A stretch of 64,000 bases of DNA from assembly GCF_014202575.1 (NCBI RefSeq), contig NZ_JACHHB010000005.1:170392-234391 (forward strand). The letters run 5' to 3'. This stretch comes from Texcoconibacillus texcoconensis (GTDB taxonomy: Bacteria > Bacillota > Bacilli > Bacillales > Salisediminibacteriaceae). Position numbers and translations under genes: made by a program. The notes under the pieces were generated by a model. It ran no database searches. It worked only from the letters and a program-made list of their open reading frames with translations, and had not been told where the DNA came from. Below are positions 28,131-36,740 of the stretch, piece by piece (the first letter of the stretch is position 1; each line of letters opens with the position of its first letter).

Positions 28131-29024
28131 TTAATCAAGTAAGCCGTTTTCTTCAAGCCATTCACGAGCAACTTCTGTTTCACTTCGCTCTGCAACATCA
28201 ACTTCATAATTTAATTGAGATGCTTCTTCAGAAGTTAAAAGTTCAGCTAGAGGCGCGAGAAGTTCTTCAAGATCAGGATTGGTTTCAAGTGCATCTTCAT
28301 GAACTGTCACTGCCCCATTATATGCAGGTAAAAAAGTTAAATCATCTTCCAATGTCACTAAGTCAAAATCGACAATACGTGGGTCTGTTTCAAAGCCCAT
28401 CGCGACTTCCACTTGTCCATCATTTAAAGCTTGATAAGTTAGGCCAGAATCCATTTGTGATACATCAGCAAACTCAAAACCATACTCGTCCTCTACACCT
28501 GGTAATCCATCTTCACGCTCTGCAAATTCTGCATTCGTTGCAAAGGTAATGTCTTCAGGGTTCTCATTAACGTAATCAGCAAGGTCTGAGATCGATTCAA
28601 TACCTTTTTCCTCTGCATCTTCAGAGCGCATCATGAGTGTATAGGCATTATTAAGTTCTGCCATATCTAACCACTGGATACCAAACTCTTCTTTATCCAT
28701 TTCTTTGACAATTTCATATGCTTCTTCACCTTCTGCAAGTGGCTCCTGATCTAGGTAATTAACAAGTGCTGTTCCTGTATACTCCCAATATAAATCAACT
28801 TGTCCATTTTCTAATGCTTCGCGGACAACTTCACTTCCCATATTAGCGCTACGCTCAACATCATAATCGTTCTCTTCTAAATAGATTGCTGTAATTTCTG
28901 ATAATACAAATTGTTCCGTAAAGTTTTTACCCCCTACAGTTAATTCACCTGCTTCTGATTCCCCACAAGCAGATAAAGCGAGTAAACTTGCTCCAAGGAC
29001 TGATGTTGTAAATAATTTTTTCAT
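28131..29024 (-). CDS. opuCC: Osmoprotectant ABC transporter substrate-binding lipoprotein
   Basis: A 297 aa lipoprotein (signal peptide with lipobox LSAC, Cys20) of the OpuAC/OpuCC family that binds betaine, choline or carnitine outside the membrane. Typical are VGGKNFTEQFVLSEI at the mature N-terminus and MGSEVVREALENGQVDLYWE. The ATG at 29024 follows TGGAGG. It is last in a permease-ATPase-permease-binding protein operon. The C-terminal segment VAREWLEENGLLD has a shorter relative just downstream of the permease gene. Confidence 0.9.
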   Translation of the reverse strand: MKKLFTTSVLGASLLALSACGESEAGELTVGGKNFTEQFVLSEITAIYLEENDYDVERSANMGSEVVREALENGQVDLYWEYTGTALVNYLDQEPLAEGEEAYEIVKEMDKEEFGIQWLDMAELNNAYTLMMRSEDAEEKGIESISDLADYVNENPEDITFATNAEFAEREDGLPGVEDEYGFEFADVSQMDSGLTYQALNDGQVEVAMGFETDPRIVDFDLVTLEDDLTFLPAYNGAVTVHEDALETNPDLEELLAPLAELLTSEEASQLNYEVDVAERSETEVAREWLEENGLLD

Positions 29025-29052
29025 TGTTTTTACCTCCATTTATTTTCATAAA

Positions 29053-29100
29053 TTAATGGATTAAACCATTGTCTTCGAACCATTCACGGGCATCTTCACT
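29053..29100 (-). pseudogene. Relic of a substrate-binding protein C-terminus
   Basis: Fifteen codons directly after, and in frame with, the stop of the permease gene read SEDAREWFEDNGLIH and end in TAA. This matches the C-terminus of the neighbouring binding protein (...VAREWLEENGLLD). It looks like the end of a second binding protein, or of a permease fused to a binding protein as in OpuFB-type systems, whose middle part was deleted. Confidence 0.65.
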
Positions 29101-29844
29101 TTAAGCGGATTTTGCAGCTTCTTGTAATCCTTTTGGAATAAAAATACGCTCACTAAGTCGCAACAAGCCGTCAACAGTTAGTGCAAGTAGCGTAACTGGC
29201 ACTGCTCCAGAAAACAAGTATGCATTATCTCTTAAGTTGATTCCAGCAAAGATTAGATCACCGAGCCCGCCGCCACCAACGAGCGATGCGAGAGCAGCTG
29301 TTCCAATATTCATCACAATTGCTGTTCTCACCCCTGCCATAATCGTGAACATCGCATTCGGCATTTCAATACGCCATAACGTTTGCATTGGCGTTAAGCC
29401 CATCCCTTTTGCAGCATCCTTCATTGCAGGGTCAACAGAATTTAACCCCGCAACCGTGTTTCGTAAAATAGGAAGAAGGGAAAAGACAAATAGTGCAAAC
29501 ACTGCAGTATTAAACCCAATACCTAGATAAGTCATTACAATCGCTAAAATTGCGATGACAGGAATCGTTTGTCCTAAATTGGCCGTATTTAATACGAACC
29601 ATTCACTTTTAGCAAACCGCGGTCTCGTCACGAAAATCCCTAAAGGAATCGCAACTGCAACCGCCATAAGAGAAGATGTCACAACAAGAAGTAAATGTTG
29701 CTGCAATAGTAAAAGAAAACGCTCTGATTCTGTAAAAATCATCGAAAAATATCCATTCCATATACCCCAGCTAAAAAACAAAGCTATCAGGAGGAAGAAG
29801 AGAGTTTTAAATACGAGCGTAAAAACCTTTGTCTTTTCCATCAT
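29101..29844 (-). CDS. opuCD: Osmoprotectant ABC transporter permease (second)
   Basis: Membrane protein of 247 aa with six or so membrane segments and the binding-protein-dependent transport motif near residues 120-150 (NTVAGLNSVDPAMKDAAKGM), which contacts the ATPase. It follows the ATPase gene by 12 bp and has an AGGAGGGG ribosome site. It is longer than the first permease by a charged N-terminus. The in-frame relic following its stop codon suggests an altered 3' end history. Confidence 0.88.
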   Translation of the reverse strand: MMEKTKVFTLVFKTLFFLLIALFFSWGIWNGYFSMIFTESERFLLLLQQHLLLVVTSSLMAVAVAIPLGIFVTRPRFAKSEWFVLNTANLGQTIPVIAILAIVMTYLGIGFNTAVFALFVFSLLPILRNTVAGLNSVDPAMKDAAKGMGLTPMQTLWRIEMPNAMFTIMAGVRTAIVMNIGTAALASLVGGGGLGDLIFAGINLRDNAYLFSGAVPVTLLALTVDGLLRLSERIFIPKGLQEAAKSA

Positions 29845-29856
29845 TTACCCCTCCTA

Positions 29857-30825
29857 TTACGCAGTCTGTGTGTTTTCTTGTAAGTACTGTTGCACATCTG
29901 TAATTGTTACTTCACAGATTGGTTGATTGTTTTTATCTACAACTAGTAATTCTTGTTCAGTTTCATTAAAAAGCATCGCCATCGCTTCTCGCAAGCTCGT
30001 ATCGAGGTCTACCTTTAGGTTGAAGCTAGACTTTTTGACAGGTTTAGGTTTTTTGTACTCTAGTAGATCAGCTACCGTATAAAGGCTCAAACTTTTAATT
30101 GACCGATCGGTACCGACGAAATCTTGCACAAATTGATTCTTTGGTTGTGCTAGTAGTTCTGTTGGCGCATCATACTGCATCAAGCTTCCATCTTTAAAAA
30201 TCGCAATACGGTCTCCCATCTTAATCGCTTCATCAATGTCATGAGACACAAATAAAATCGTCTTTTGCACTTCTTGTTGAATTTGTAAAAATTCTTTTTG
30301 AATATGTGTCCGAATGATTGGATCTAACGCGCCAAATGGTTCATCCATTAACATAACAGGCGGATCAGCAGCCATGGCACGTGCAATACCAACACGTTGT
30401 TGTTGCCCCCCTGATAATTCATGCGGGTAACGATTTCGAAATTGATCAGGTTCCATACCAACGAGATCCATTAAATAATTAAAGCGATCACGTTGTTTGA
30501 CCCGATCCCACCCGAGCAGATTCGGAACAATTGTTACGTTCTGTTCAATTGTCATATTCGGAAACAAGCCATTACTTTGAATGACATAACCTATTTTCCT
30601 GCGTAATTCAATTTCATTTAAAGATTTCGTGTCCATTCCATTTACGGTAATGTTCCCGTCAGTAATCGGGACGAGTCGATTCACCATACGGAGTAATGTC
30701 GTTTTCCCACAACCTGATGGACCTAAGAAAACAGCCACACTTCCTTGGGGAACGGTCAGACTCACTTGATCAACCGCTTTAATATTTCCTTTATAAATTT
30801 TCGTCACATTATCAAATTCAATCAT
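29857..30825 (-). CDS. opuCA: Osmoprotectant ABC transporter ATP-binding protein
   Basis: A 322 aa ATPase with Walker A GPSGCGKTT (35-43), the signature LSGGQQQRVGIARA, Walker B VMLMDEPFGALD and an H-loop SHDID. The C-terminal ~70 aa form one CBS domain (DTSLREAMAMLFNETEQELL). OpuCA/OpuAA proteins normally carry two, whose CBS tandem senses ionic strength or cyclic di-AMP. A single CBS unit is a reduction. The start follows AGGAGG. Confidence 0.9.
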   Translation of the reverse strand: MIEFDNVTKIYKGNIKAVDQVSLTVPQGSVAVFLGPSGCGKTTLLRMVNRLVPITDGNITVNGMDTKSLNEIELRRKIGYVIQSNGLFPNMTIEQNVTIVPNLLGWDRVKQRDRFNYLMDLVGMEPDQFRNRYPHELSGGQQQRVGIARAMAADPPVMLMDEPFGALDPIIRTHIQKEFLQIQQEVQKTILFVSHDIDEAIKMGDRIAIFKDGSLMQYDAPTELLAQPKNQFVQDFVGTDRSIKSLSLYTVADLLEYKKPKPVKKSSFNLKVDLDTSLREAMAMLFNETEQELLVVDKNNQPICEVTITDVQQYLQENTQTA

Positions 30826-30859
30826 CGAGTTTCCTCCTATCCTGTTGCGTTTTCTTTAA

Positions 30860-31507
30860 TTAGGCGCTTTTAGGTGTGAAACGCTTTTGTATAAAACCTA
30901 GTGATGTATCAGCAAATATTGATAATATCGATACACCTATTGCTCCAGCGATGACCATATCTCGATTCGTACGGGAAATACCTTGGTCTATAAGAACCCC
31001 TAGACCGCCTGCACCAATAAACGCAGCAATTGCTCCAATACCGATACTTAAGACAACAGCTGTTCGTACACCAGCCATAATAACTGGGAACGCATTAGGG
31101 ATCTCGACTTTCATAAGTCTCTGCCAAGTCGTCATACCAATACCCTTAGCTGCATCACGAATGGCTGGGTCAACATCACTAATCGCAACGTAAGTATTCC
31201 TGATTATTGGAAGTTGAGAATAGAGGACAAGAGCGATAAAAGCCGGGACAAATCCAATCCCTTGATTAATGATAGAAAGAATAGGAATCATAAGCCCAAA
31301 CAACGCAATGCTCGGTATTGTCATGATAATAGAGCAAATTTGTAATACTGATTCTGCTAATGCTTTATTTGTCGTTAAATAAATACCAATCGGTACGCCA
31401 ATTAAAATCGCAATTGCCACAGCCGAACCAACAAGCTGAAAATGTTCAATTGTTAAATCGACAATTTGTGACCAGTTATGACTCATATATTCGAACACAC
31501 TCCACAA
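30860..31507 (-). CDS. opuCB: Osmoprotectant ABC transporter permease (first)
   Basis: Permease of 215 aa with the same ATPase-contact motif (NTYVAISDVDPAIRDAAKGI) as the second permease. A TTG at 31507, 8 nt after AAGGAGG, gives the family's usual length (OpuCB is about 217 aa); the TTG at 31549 lies before the ribosome site and is rejected. It is the first gene of the operon and has a sigma-54 promoter about 80 bp upstream. Confidence 0.88.
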   Translation of the reverse strand: MWSVFEYMSHNWSQIVDLTIEHFQLVGSAVAIAILIGVPIGIYLTTNKALAESVLQICSIIMTIPSIALFGLMIPILSIINQGIGFVPAFIALVLYSQLPIIRNTYVAISDVDPAIRDAAKGIGMTTWQRLMKVEIPNAFPVIMAGVRTAVVLSIGIGAIAAFIGAGGLGVLIDQGISRTNRDMVIAGAIGVSILSIFADTSLGFIQKRFTPKSA

Positions 31508-31587
31508 TCGACTCGCCTCCTTCACAAAGTTCATAGAATCATTCGTCAATTTTTCTACAAGACAATTTTTCCGTCACTTTTATATAA

Positions 31588-31603
31588 TGCAATTACTGTG
31601 CCA
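31588..31603 (-). promoter_or_regulatory. Sigma-54 (SigL) promoter of the opuC-like operon
   Basis: On the minus strand the sequence is TGGCACAGTAATTGCA, matching the consensus TGGCACR-N4-TTGCW at every position, with the required 10 nt between the GG (-24) and GC (-12) pairs. It lies 80 nt before the opuCB start. Possible activator sites further upstream include the dyad TTAAAAT-CGA-ATTTTAA at 31678-31694 and an AGCGCT palindrome at 31668-31673. Confidence 0.75.
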
Positions 31604-31840
31604 AAATACAAAACCATCACAAAGAACACTGTCATATCAGCGTATAATTCTCCTCAAGAAGTTTATTAGCGCTTATATTAAAATCGAATTTTAACGCTGA
31701 AAAGTAAAAAATTTTATACTTTAACATCAATCTATGACAAGTTTTTTTACAATTCTATTGTTTTCGATAAGTTGTCATGGTGTATAATGCGTGTAGGGGT
31801 ATATGTATTATGTGAGATATCAAGGGGAGGAGAAGTAACA

Positions 31841-32926
31841 ATGACTCATAAAAATGAATTCGAAGTACAAGAAAAGTTGCCAGCGAAAAGTGTAACACGA
31901 AGAAGTTTCTTGAAAGGTGCGACAGCCATTAGCGCAGCCGCTAGTGTAGCGTGGGCAACAAAATCAACAGCATCTGCTCAACAAGATTTTTCTGAAGAGG
32001 AGAAGCTTGTCGCTTCCATTATTGATTTAAACGCTTGTGATGGATGCGAAAATGAACCTACCCCACTTTGTGTAACTGCTTGTAAAGATAAGAACAAGCA
32101 TCGTTTCCCACAACCTGAAGAAGAACCTATGGATTATTGGCCACGCCAACACCATGAAGATTGGTCCAAGGAACAAGATCGTACAGACCGACTCACACCT
32201 TACAATTGGACTTATGTTGAGCAAGTCACCGTGAATCACAACGGACAAGAAAAGACTATTTCAATCCCGCGCCGTTGTATGCATTGTTTAGATGCACCTT
32301 GTCAAAATTTATGCCCTTTCGGTGTCATTGGAAAAACAGAAGAAGGAGCCGTTCACATCGATGAATATTTTTGTATGGGTGGTGCAAAATGCCGTGACTC
32401 ATGTCCATGGGATATTCCGCAACGACAAGCCGGCGTCGGCGTTTACATGGATCTTATGCCTAAATTAGGTGGTGGGGGCGTCATGTACAAATGTGATATG
32501 TGTGCGGACTATTTAAAAGAAGGTAAAGCCCCAGCTTGTGAAACAGCTTGTCCGAAAGACGCCATTCAATTCGGTCCACTCGATGAGATGAGAAAAAAAG
32601 CTTATGAACTAGCTTCCGAGAGAAACGGCTATGTATACGGAGACACCGAAAATGCTGGTACGTTAACGTTCTATATATCCGACATCCCATTTGATCAGAT
32701 AAATGAAGCGATTGCAGCTAGTAAACATCAAGATCAAGACGAACGTCCAGGACGCCCACATATGGAACCTGATATCGAAAACATGCTTGATACAGCTAAA
32801 GGATTCATGCTAGCAACACTAATTGCGCCTGTTGCAGGTGCCGCAGCTGCTGGTGTGAATGCTTACAGAAAATTAAAATCTTATGACGACACTAAAATCA
32901 GAAAGGATGTATCGTACGATGAGTAA
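31841..32926 (+). CDS. Tat-exported 4Fe-4S ferredoxin subunit of an oxidoreductase
   Basis: A 361 aa protein with a twin-arginine signal (TRRSFLKGA, Arg20-Arg21) and four cysteine clusters typical of electron-transfer subunits of the HybA/FdnH/DmsB type: CDGCENEPTPLCVTAC, CMHCLDAPCQNLCP, CRDSCP, and CDMC...CETACP. It should carry several 4Fe-4S clusters on the outer face of the membrane. The ATG at 31841 follows AGGGGAGGAG; 23 upstream codons were rejected. The downstream gene encodes a cytochrome b partner. No molybdopterin or hydrogenase catalytic subunit is adjacent. Confidence 0.9.
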   Translation: MTHKNEFEVQEKLPAKSVTRRSFLKGATAISAAASVAWATKSTASAQQDFSEEEKLVASIIDLNACDGCENEPTPLCVTACKDKNKHRFPQPEEEPMDYWPRQHHEDWSKEQDRTDRLTPYNWTYVEQVTVNHNGQEKTISIPRRCMHCLDAPCQNLCPFGVIGKTEEGAVHIDEYFCMGGAKCRDSCPWDIPQRQAGVGVYMDLMPKLGGGGVMYKCDMCADYLKEGKAPACETACPKDAIQFGPLDEMRKKAYELASERNGYVYGDTENAGTLTFYISDIPFDQINEAIAASKHQDQDERPGRPHMEPDIENMLDTAKGFMLATLIAPVAGAAAAGVNAYRKLKSYDDTKIRKDVSYDE

Positions 32927-33605
32927 TAAAACAAAGGCCAACCGGATCCTACGTCACCCTGTTTCTAATCGTGTCGTTCACTGGCTCACTGCTTTTTCCA
33001 TCGTTATGCTGATTATTACTGGCCTAGGGCAATTACCGTTATATGGCCGTTATTTACTTGTACAACCTCCTGGCACACAGTGGTTAACAAACTATGAGGC
33101 GACTCTTTTGGTTCACTATATTTTTGCGATTCTACTCCTATTTATCGTTACGTACCACCTCATTTATCATTTAATACGAAAAGAATTTGACATTCTTCCA
33201 CGAAAAGGAGATGTCAAAGGGTCGATTGCGATTTTAAAAGCGATGATTTTAAGGAAAAAAGAACCACCAAGTGATAAGTACTTGCCGGAACAACGCCTTA
33301 CTTATGCATACTTTTTCGTTGCTATAGGTTTAGCTGTCGTCACAGGAGTAATTAAAGTGATCAAAAACGTCATCGGAGTACAAGCCAGTGACGGGGTCTT
33401 ATTATGGGCTGCTCAACTACACAATCTTGCAACTGTGCTGATTATTGTTGGAGTCATCATGCACTTAGGGGCCTTCATTGTAAAAGAAAACCGCAAATTG
33501 CTCTCAGGGATGTTTACAGGTTATGTTGATAAACACTATGTCAAAGAACGTCATACCCATTGGTACAAACGAATCAAACATAAAGATAAAAAATTTGACG
33601 TTTGA
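32919..33605 (+). CDS. Formate dehydrogenase gamma-type cytochrome b subunit
   Basis: A 228 aa membrane protein with four hydrophobic helices and histidines placed for two b hemes (HWLTAF, HYIFAI, YHLIYH, LHNLATV, MHLGAF), as in FdnI / Ni,Fe-hydrogenase cytochrome b561. It would link the exported Fe-S subunit to the quinone pool. The ATG at 32919 follows AAAGGATG and overlaps the previous stop by 8 bp, so the two are co-translated. Confidence 0.88.
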   Translation: MSNKTKANRILRHPVSNRVVHWLTAFSIVMLIITGLGQLPLYGRYLLVQPPGTQWLTNYEATLLVHYIFAILLLFIVTYHLIYHLIRKEFDILPRKGDVKGSIAILKAMILRKKEPPSDKYLPEQRLTYAYFFVAIGLAVVTGVIKVIKNVIGVQASDGVLLWAAQLHNLATVLIIVGVIMHLGAFIVKENRKLLSGMFTGYVDKHYVKERHTHWYKRIKHKDKKFDV

Positions 33606-33763
33606 TAAACACTGAAAGGCGGATACAAGTATTAAGATTGTTGAAGTTGGTGAGGTGATTCTGTCAACGAGCGTTTAGAGGAATTCTAGGAAAAGCAAGG
33701 ACACGGACCCATTCAATAAAAGGAAATTACTAAAACATTACGCAAAATTATTTGTTAGCTCAA

Positions 33764-33823
33764 AATCTCCCTCATTACACATCTAATAGGTTAGCAAACC
33801 TACTTGTGCTAAAGAGGGGGATT
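33764..33823 (-). terminator. Three-tier hairpin between convergent genes
   Basis: Arms AATCTCCCTC (33764-33773) and GAGGGGGATT (33814-33823) pair with one mismatch, and inside them CACA/TGTG and TAGGTT/AACCTA pair too. It lies immediately past the stop of the broken minus-strand gene and 160 bp after the cytochrome gene. T-runs are weak on both sides. The rest of 33606-33763 shows no gene. Confidence 0.5.
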
Positions 33824-34059
33824 ACTTAATTTCAGCCCCTTTCTTACCTTCAAAGTGAATCATGATCATTGCAAAGAGTACAGCTGAAACTCCTGAAGTG
33901 AATATCCCAACCATCACCACAACAACCCATTCATTTTGAACAGAGACTGTAAAACCTAAAGACTCTTTTCGTAAACTTTGTTCACGAAAAAACTGAAAGA
34001 TAGGGACACAATGGGCTAAGGAAGTACGTTAAACCAATGAATGTTGTTTCAGTTGTCAT
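33822..34059 (-). pseudogene. Small membrane protein gene interrupted at a T6 tract
   Basis: From ATG at 34059 a frame reads MTTETTFIGLTYFLSPLCPY and stops at TGA right after six T (33987-33992 on the plus strand are A6). Removing one T joins it to a second frame that has no start of its own and runs to TAA at 33822, through VVVVMVGIFTSGVSAVLFAM and HFEGKKGAEIK. The joined product would be about 79 aa with two hydrophobic segments. The family is unknown. It may be a pseudogene, a slippage-controlled gene or a sequencing error. Confidence 0.5.
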
Positions 34060-34170
34060 TCATCCACAAGTATCATTTCCCCCATTTAAATAAAAGATAT
34101 GATGATTTCTAACACATACCTACAGGCTAGCGCATAGACTGTAGCGATGAGCTAAGAAAGGAGTTTGATT

Positions 34171-34560
34171 ATGTATCCATACTATCAGCAGGACCCTTAC
34201 CTGCAACAACGTGCACTTTATGGCCCGACAATGCCTGAACAACATCCTGATATGCACCTCTATGATGAAATGATGATGCAGGATTACCGTATTCCACAAA
34301 GCGGAGTGCAACCTTTTAGAATGCCACCCCAACAAGGACAACAACAACCAAATCAGCAAGCACAAATGATCAAGCAAGAGGCCTTAAACAACGTAACACC
34401 ACTCGTACAACAAGGAGTTCAAGAAGCCCAACATACACCTATACAACATGTAATGACCAAGATTGCTGCTACAGCTTACTTAATGGGGAAAGGGATGGAC
34501 GCAGAATCCGCCTATCAACTCGTCCATTCATGGCAAACAAATCAGACGAACCGAGGTTGA
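34171..34560 (+). CDS. Small Tyr/Gln/Pro-rich protein, possibly a spore coat component
   Basis: A 129 aa protein. The N-terminal 75 residues are low-complexity, rich in Tyr, Met, Pro and Gln (MYPYYQQDPYLQQ, PPQQGQQQPNQQ). The C-terminal ~50 residues look folded (HVMTKIAATAYLMGKGMDAE then AYQLVHSWQ). Composition resembles Bacillus coat-type proteins, but I do not recognise the family. The ATG at 34171 follows AAAGGAG with 7 nt spacing. Monocistronic. Confidence 0.65.
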   Translation: MYPYYQQDPYLQQRALYGPTMPEQHPDMHLYDEMMMQDYRIPQSGVQPFRMPPQQGQQQPNQQAQMIKQEALNNVTPLVQQGVQEAQHTPIQHVMTKIAATAYLMGKGMDAESAYQLVHSWQTNQTNRG

Positions 34561-34608
34561 AAATAAAACTCATCATGCTTCGGTGGAAGCTAAATACTAA
34601 AATAAACA

Positions 34609-34643
34609 AAAAGCCGTCGATCAGTCGTTTCTGATGGACGGCT
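34609..34643 (-). terminator. Terminator of the PAS kinase gene (convergent)
   Basis: Stem AGCCGTCGATCAG / CTGATGGACGGCT (34612-34624 with 34631-34643), followed on the minus strand by T5. It separates two convergent genes. Confidence 0.75.
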
Positions 34644-34669
34644 ACTACATTTAAACGGATTTATTCTAT

Positions 34670-36505
34670 TTACATAGCAAGAGGGAGGCGTACAATAAAC
34701 GTTGTTCCCATTCCTTCACTACTATTAACATCAATTGCTCCGTTATGTTCTTCAATAATTTTATATGAAACCATCAAACCAAGACCAGTCCCATTTTCTT
34801 TCGTCGTAAAAAATGGCTCACCTAAACGTTCTAACACTTTCGCTGGAATTCCATTTCCTTCATCACGTACACGCACAACCGCGTAGGAACCTTCTACCAT
34901 TAATTCAACAGTGATGATTCCGCCTTCATCCATTGCCTCGATGGCATTTTTTATAAAGTTCACAAATACTTGCTTAATTTGATACTCGGTACAAATAATA
35001 TCAATATCTTCTCTTTCAAACATCTTTTGAATTTCGATATTTTTCATAATCGCTTGCGTTTCTAAAAGCGCGATTATCTCTTCTAATAATTTGGATAAAG
35101 ATTTCGTTTCTTTTATCATTGACTGTGGTTTGGACAAAATCAATAATTCAGTTAAAATTTGTTCAATTCGTGCGAATTCCGCTTTCATGATATCGAAGTA
35201 CTCTTTATTTCCTTTAGATTGTGACTCAATTAACTGTAAAAAACCTTTTAGCGAAGTAAGCGGGTTACGAATTTCATGAGCAATCCCTGCAGCTAGTTGC
35301 CCAACTGCTGATAACTTATCAGATTGGTGAAGCATTTCTTCTGACTTTCTTTTTTCGGTAATATCACGAAATGTAAACACGAGTCCGACAAACTGTTCAC
35401 CTGTAATAATCGGATTTACGGATACTTCCGCGCAGAAAGCGCAACCTTCTTTTCTTAATAATGTGATACGCTCATCCTTAACAATTGGTTGTCCTGAAGG
35501 TTCAACCACACCAGATAATACTTCTTCTACTTGTTTTCTCGACTCTTTTTTTAGCCTTGTAAACACATTCATGATTCTTGAGTGGGTTAATTCTTCTTGA
35601 CGAAAACCCGTTAATTTTTCAGCTTCATCGTTCCACAAAATCACATTAAAATCTACATCAATGCCAAGAATCGCATCATTAACCGAGTCAAGAATTAAAT
35701 CATTCATATCATGAAGGCGACGTGCTTTTTCGGCTACAAAGTTTCTTTCTGACATATCTCTAACAATGCAGTGTACACCAATGGTTTCTTCATCTGAAAT
35801 GATCGGTAACATCATTAATGATACATCAAGGCGTTGACCGTTTGATAAAAGAACATCAAATTCTTCCGTTCTCGGTTCACCTTGCACTGCTGTTAAAAAC
35901 ATTTCATCTATACGATGAATAAAACGCTTCCGAACGATACGATGATAGTGTTTTCCTACGTATTTTCGTATGTCAATGGATAACAACTCTTCGAACACAT
36001 GATTAGCCCGCAAAATTCTCCCATTTTGGTCTAACGATACAACCCCATCTGGGTGTTGATCAAACATGGACCGGTAATTTGTCTCAATTACATCATTTAC
36101 TTTGCGCAAATCCGTTATATCACGAACAATTAATGTAATATTCGTTTCGGATGGAAGAAAACATACCTTTAACCATCGTTGATCTGACGATATATATTCA
36201 TCAAATTCTAATTTTTCTCTGTTTTTCATCGCGCGTTCATATGCTTCATTAAACTTTGGACATGCAAGTTGTTGACATAGTTCTCTTATATCGCGTCCTA
36301 TGATTAACTGTCTAGGGTTGTCAAAAAGCTTAACCGCTGCTTCATTTACGTAAGTACATTGGCCATTTTGATCTAATGTGACCACTACATCCGATAGGTA
36401 ATCGAATGGATGGTGAATTTGACTTGTTTCGCCAATTTTCTTTATATCTTCTGAAGCGATATTTTCAGAACCGCTAAATGTGCGCTTATTAAGTTGATCT
36501 GGCAA
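34670..36505 (-). CDS. Soluble multi-PAS sensor histidine kinase, sporulation type
   Basis: A 611 aa kinase without membrane segments. It has PAS domains at about residues 33-130, 148-260 and 270-390, then HisKA with H-box GIAHEIRNPLTSLKGFLQL and an ATPase domain (NFIKNAIEAM, DEGNGIP, GTGLGLMVSYKI). The H-box with LKGFLQL is characteristic of KinA-KinE kinases that feed the Spo0F/Spo0A phosphorelay. There is no adjacent response regulator, in keeping with that. The start is TTG at 36505 after GAGGTG. The exact Kin orthologue is not assignable. Confidence 0.88.
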   Translation of the reverse strand: MPDQLNKRTFSGSENIASEDIKKIGETSQIHHPFDYLSDVVVTLDQNGQCTYVNEAAVKLFDNPRQLIIGRDIRELCQQLACPKFNEAYERAMKNREKLEFDEYISSDQRWLKVCFLPSETNITLIVRDITDLRKVNDVIETNYRSMFDQHPDGVVSLDQNGRILRANHVFEELLSIDIRKYVGKHYHRIVRKRFIHRIDEMFLTAVQGEPRTEEFDVLLSNGQRLDVSLMMLPIISDEETIGVHCIVRDMSERNFVAEKARRLHDMNDLILDSVNDAILGIDVDFNVILWNDEAEKLTGFRQEELTHSRIMNVFTRLKKESRKQVEEVLSGVVEPSGQPIVKDERITLLRKEGCAFCAEVSVNPIITGEQFVGLVFTFRDITEKRKSEEMLHQSDKLSAVGQLAAGIAHEIRNPLTSLKGFLQLIESQSKGNKEYFDIMKAEFARIEQILTELLILSKPQSMIKETKSLSKLLEEIIALLETQAIMKNIEIQKMFEREDIDIICTEYQIKQVFVNFIKNAIEAMDEGGIITVELMVEGSYAVVRVRDEGNGIPAKVLERLGEPFFTTKENGTGLGLMVSYKIIEEHNGAIDVNSSEGMGTTFIVRLPLAM

Positions 36506-36740
36506 TCGTGGTCACCTCACCTTTCATGAGTTTCCTACCCACGCTTTGTTTATTTTATCAAAAAACAATTGAAATTGACGTTGTTTTCGTAATTTTTAAT
36601 TAATTTCGTGTAAAATCATAAGAAAACTATGATAATTTACATTATTGATGACAGGTCCTCCTTCGTTAAACATACCTTTTCACTTCATTTTCTAAACATT
36701 TGATACAAAGGAGGACCAAACATTACAACTTCATGAAATC

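Noticed and set aside
36654..36717. GGTCCTCCTT / AAGGAGGACC long-range inverted repeat after the Mn catalase gene as a terminator
   Set aside because: The 44 nt loop and absence of a T-run make it a weak candidate. The AAGGAGG in it also mimics a plus-strand ribosome site, but the frame behind it is a shadow of the catalase gene.
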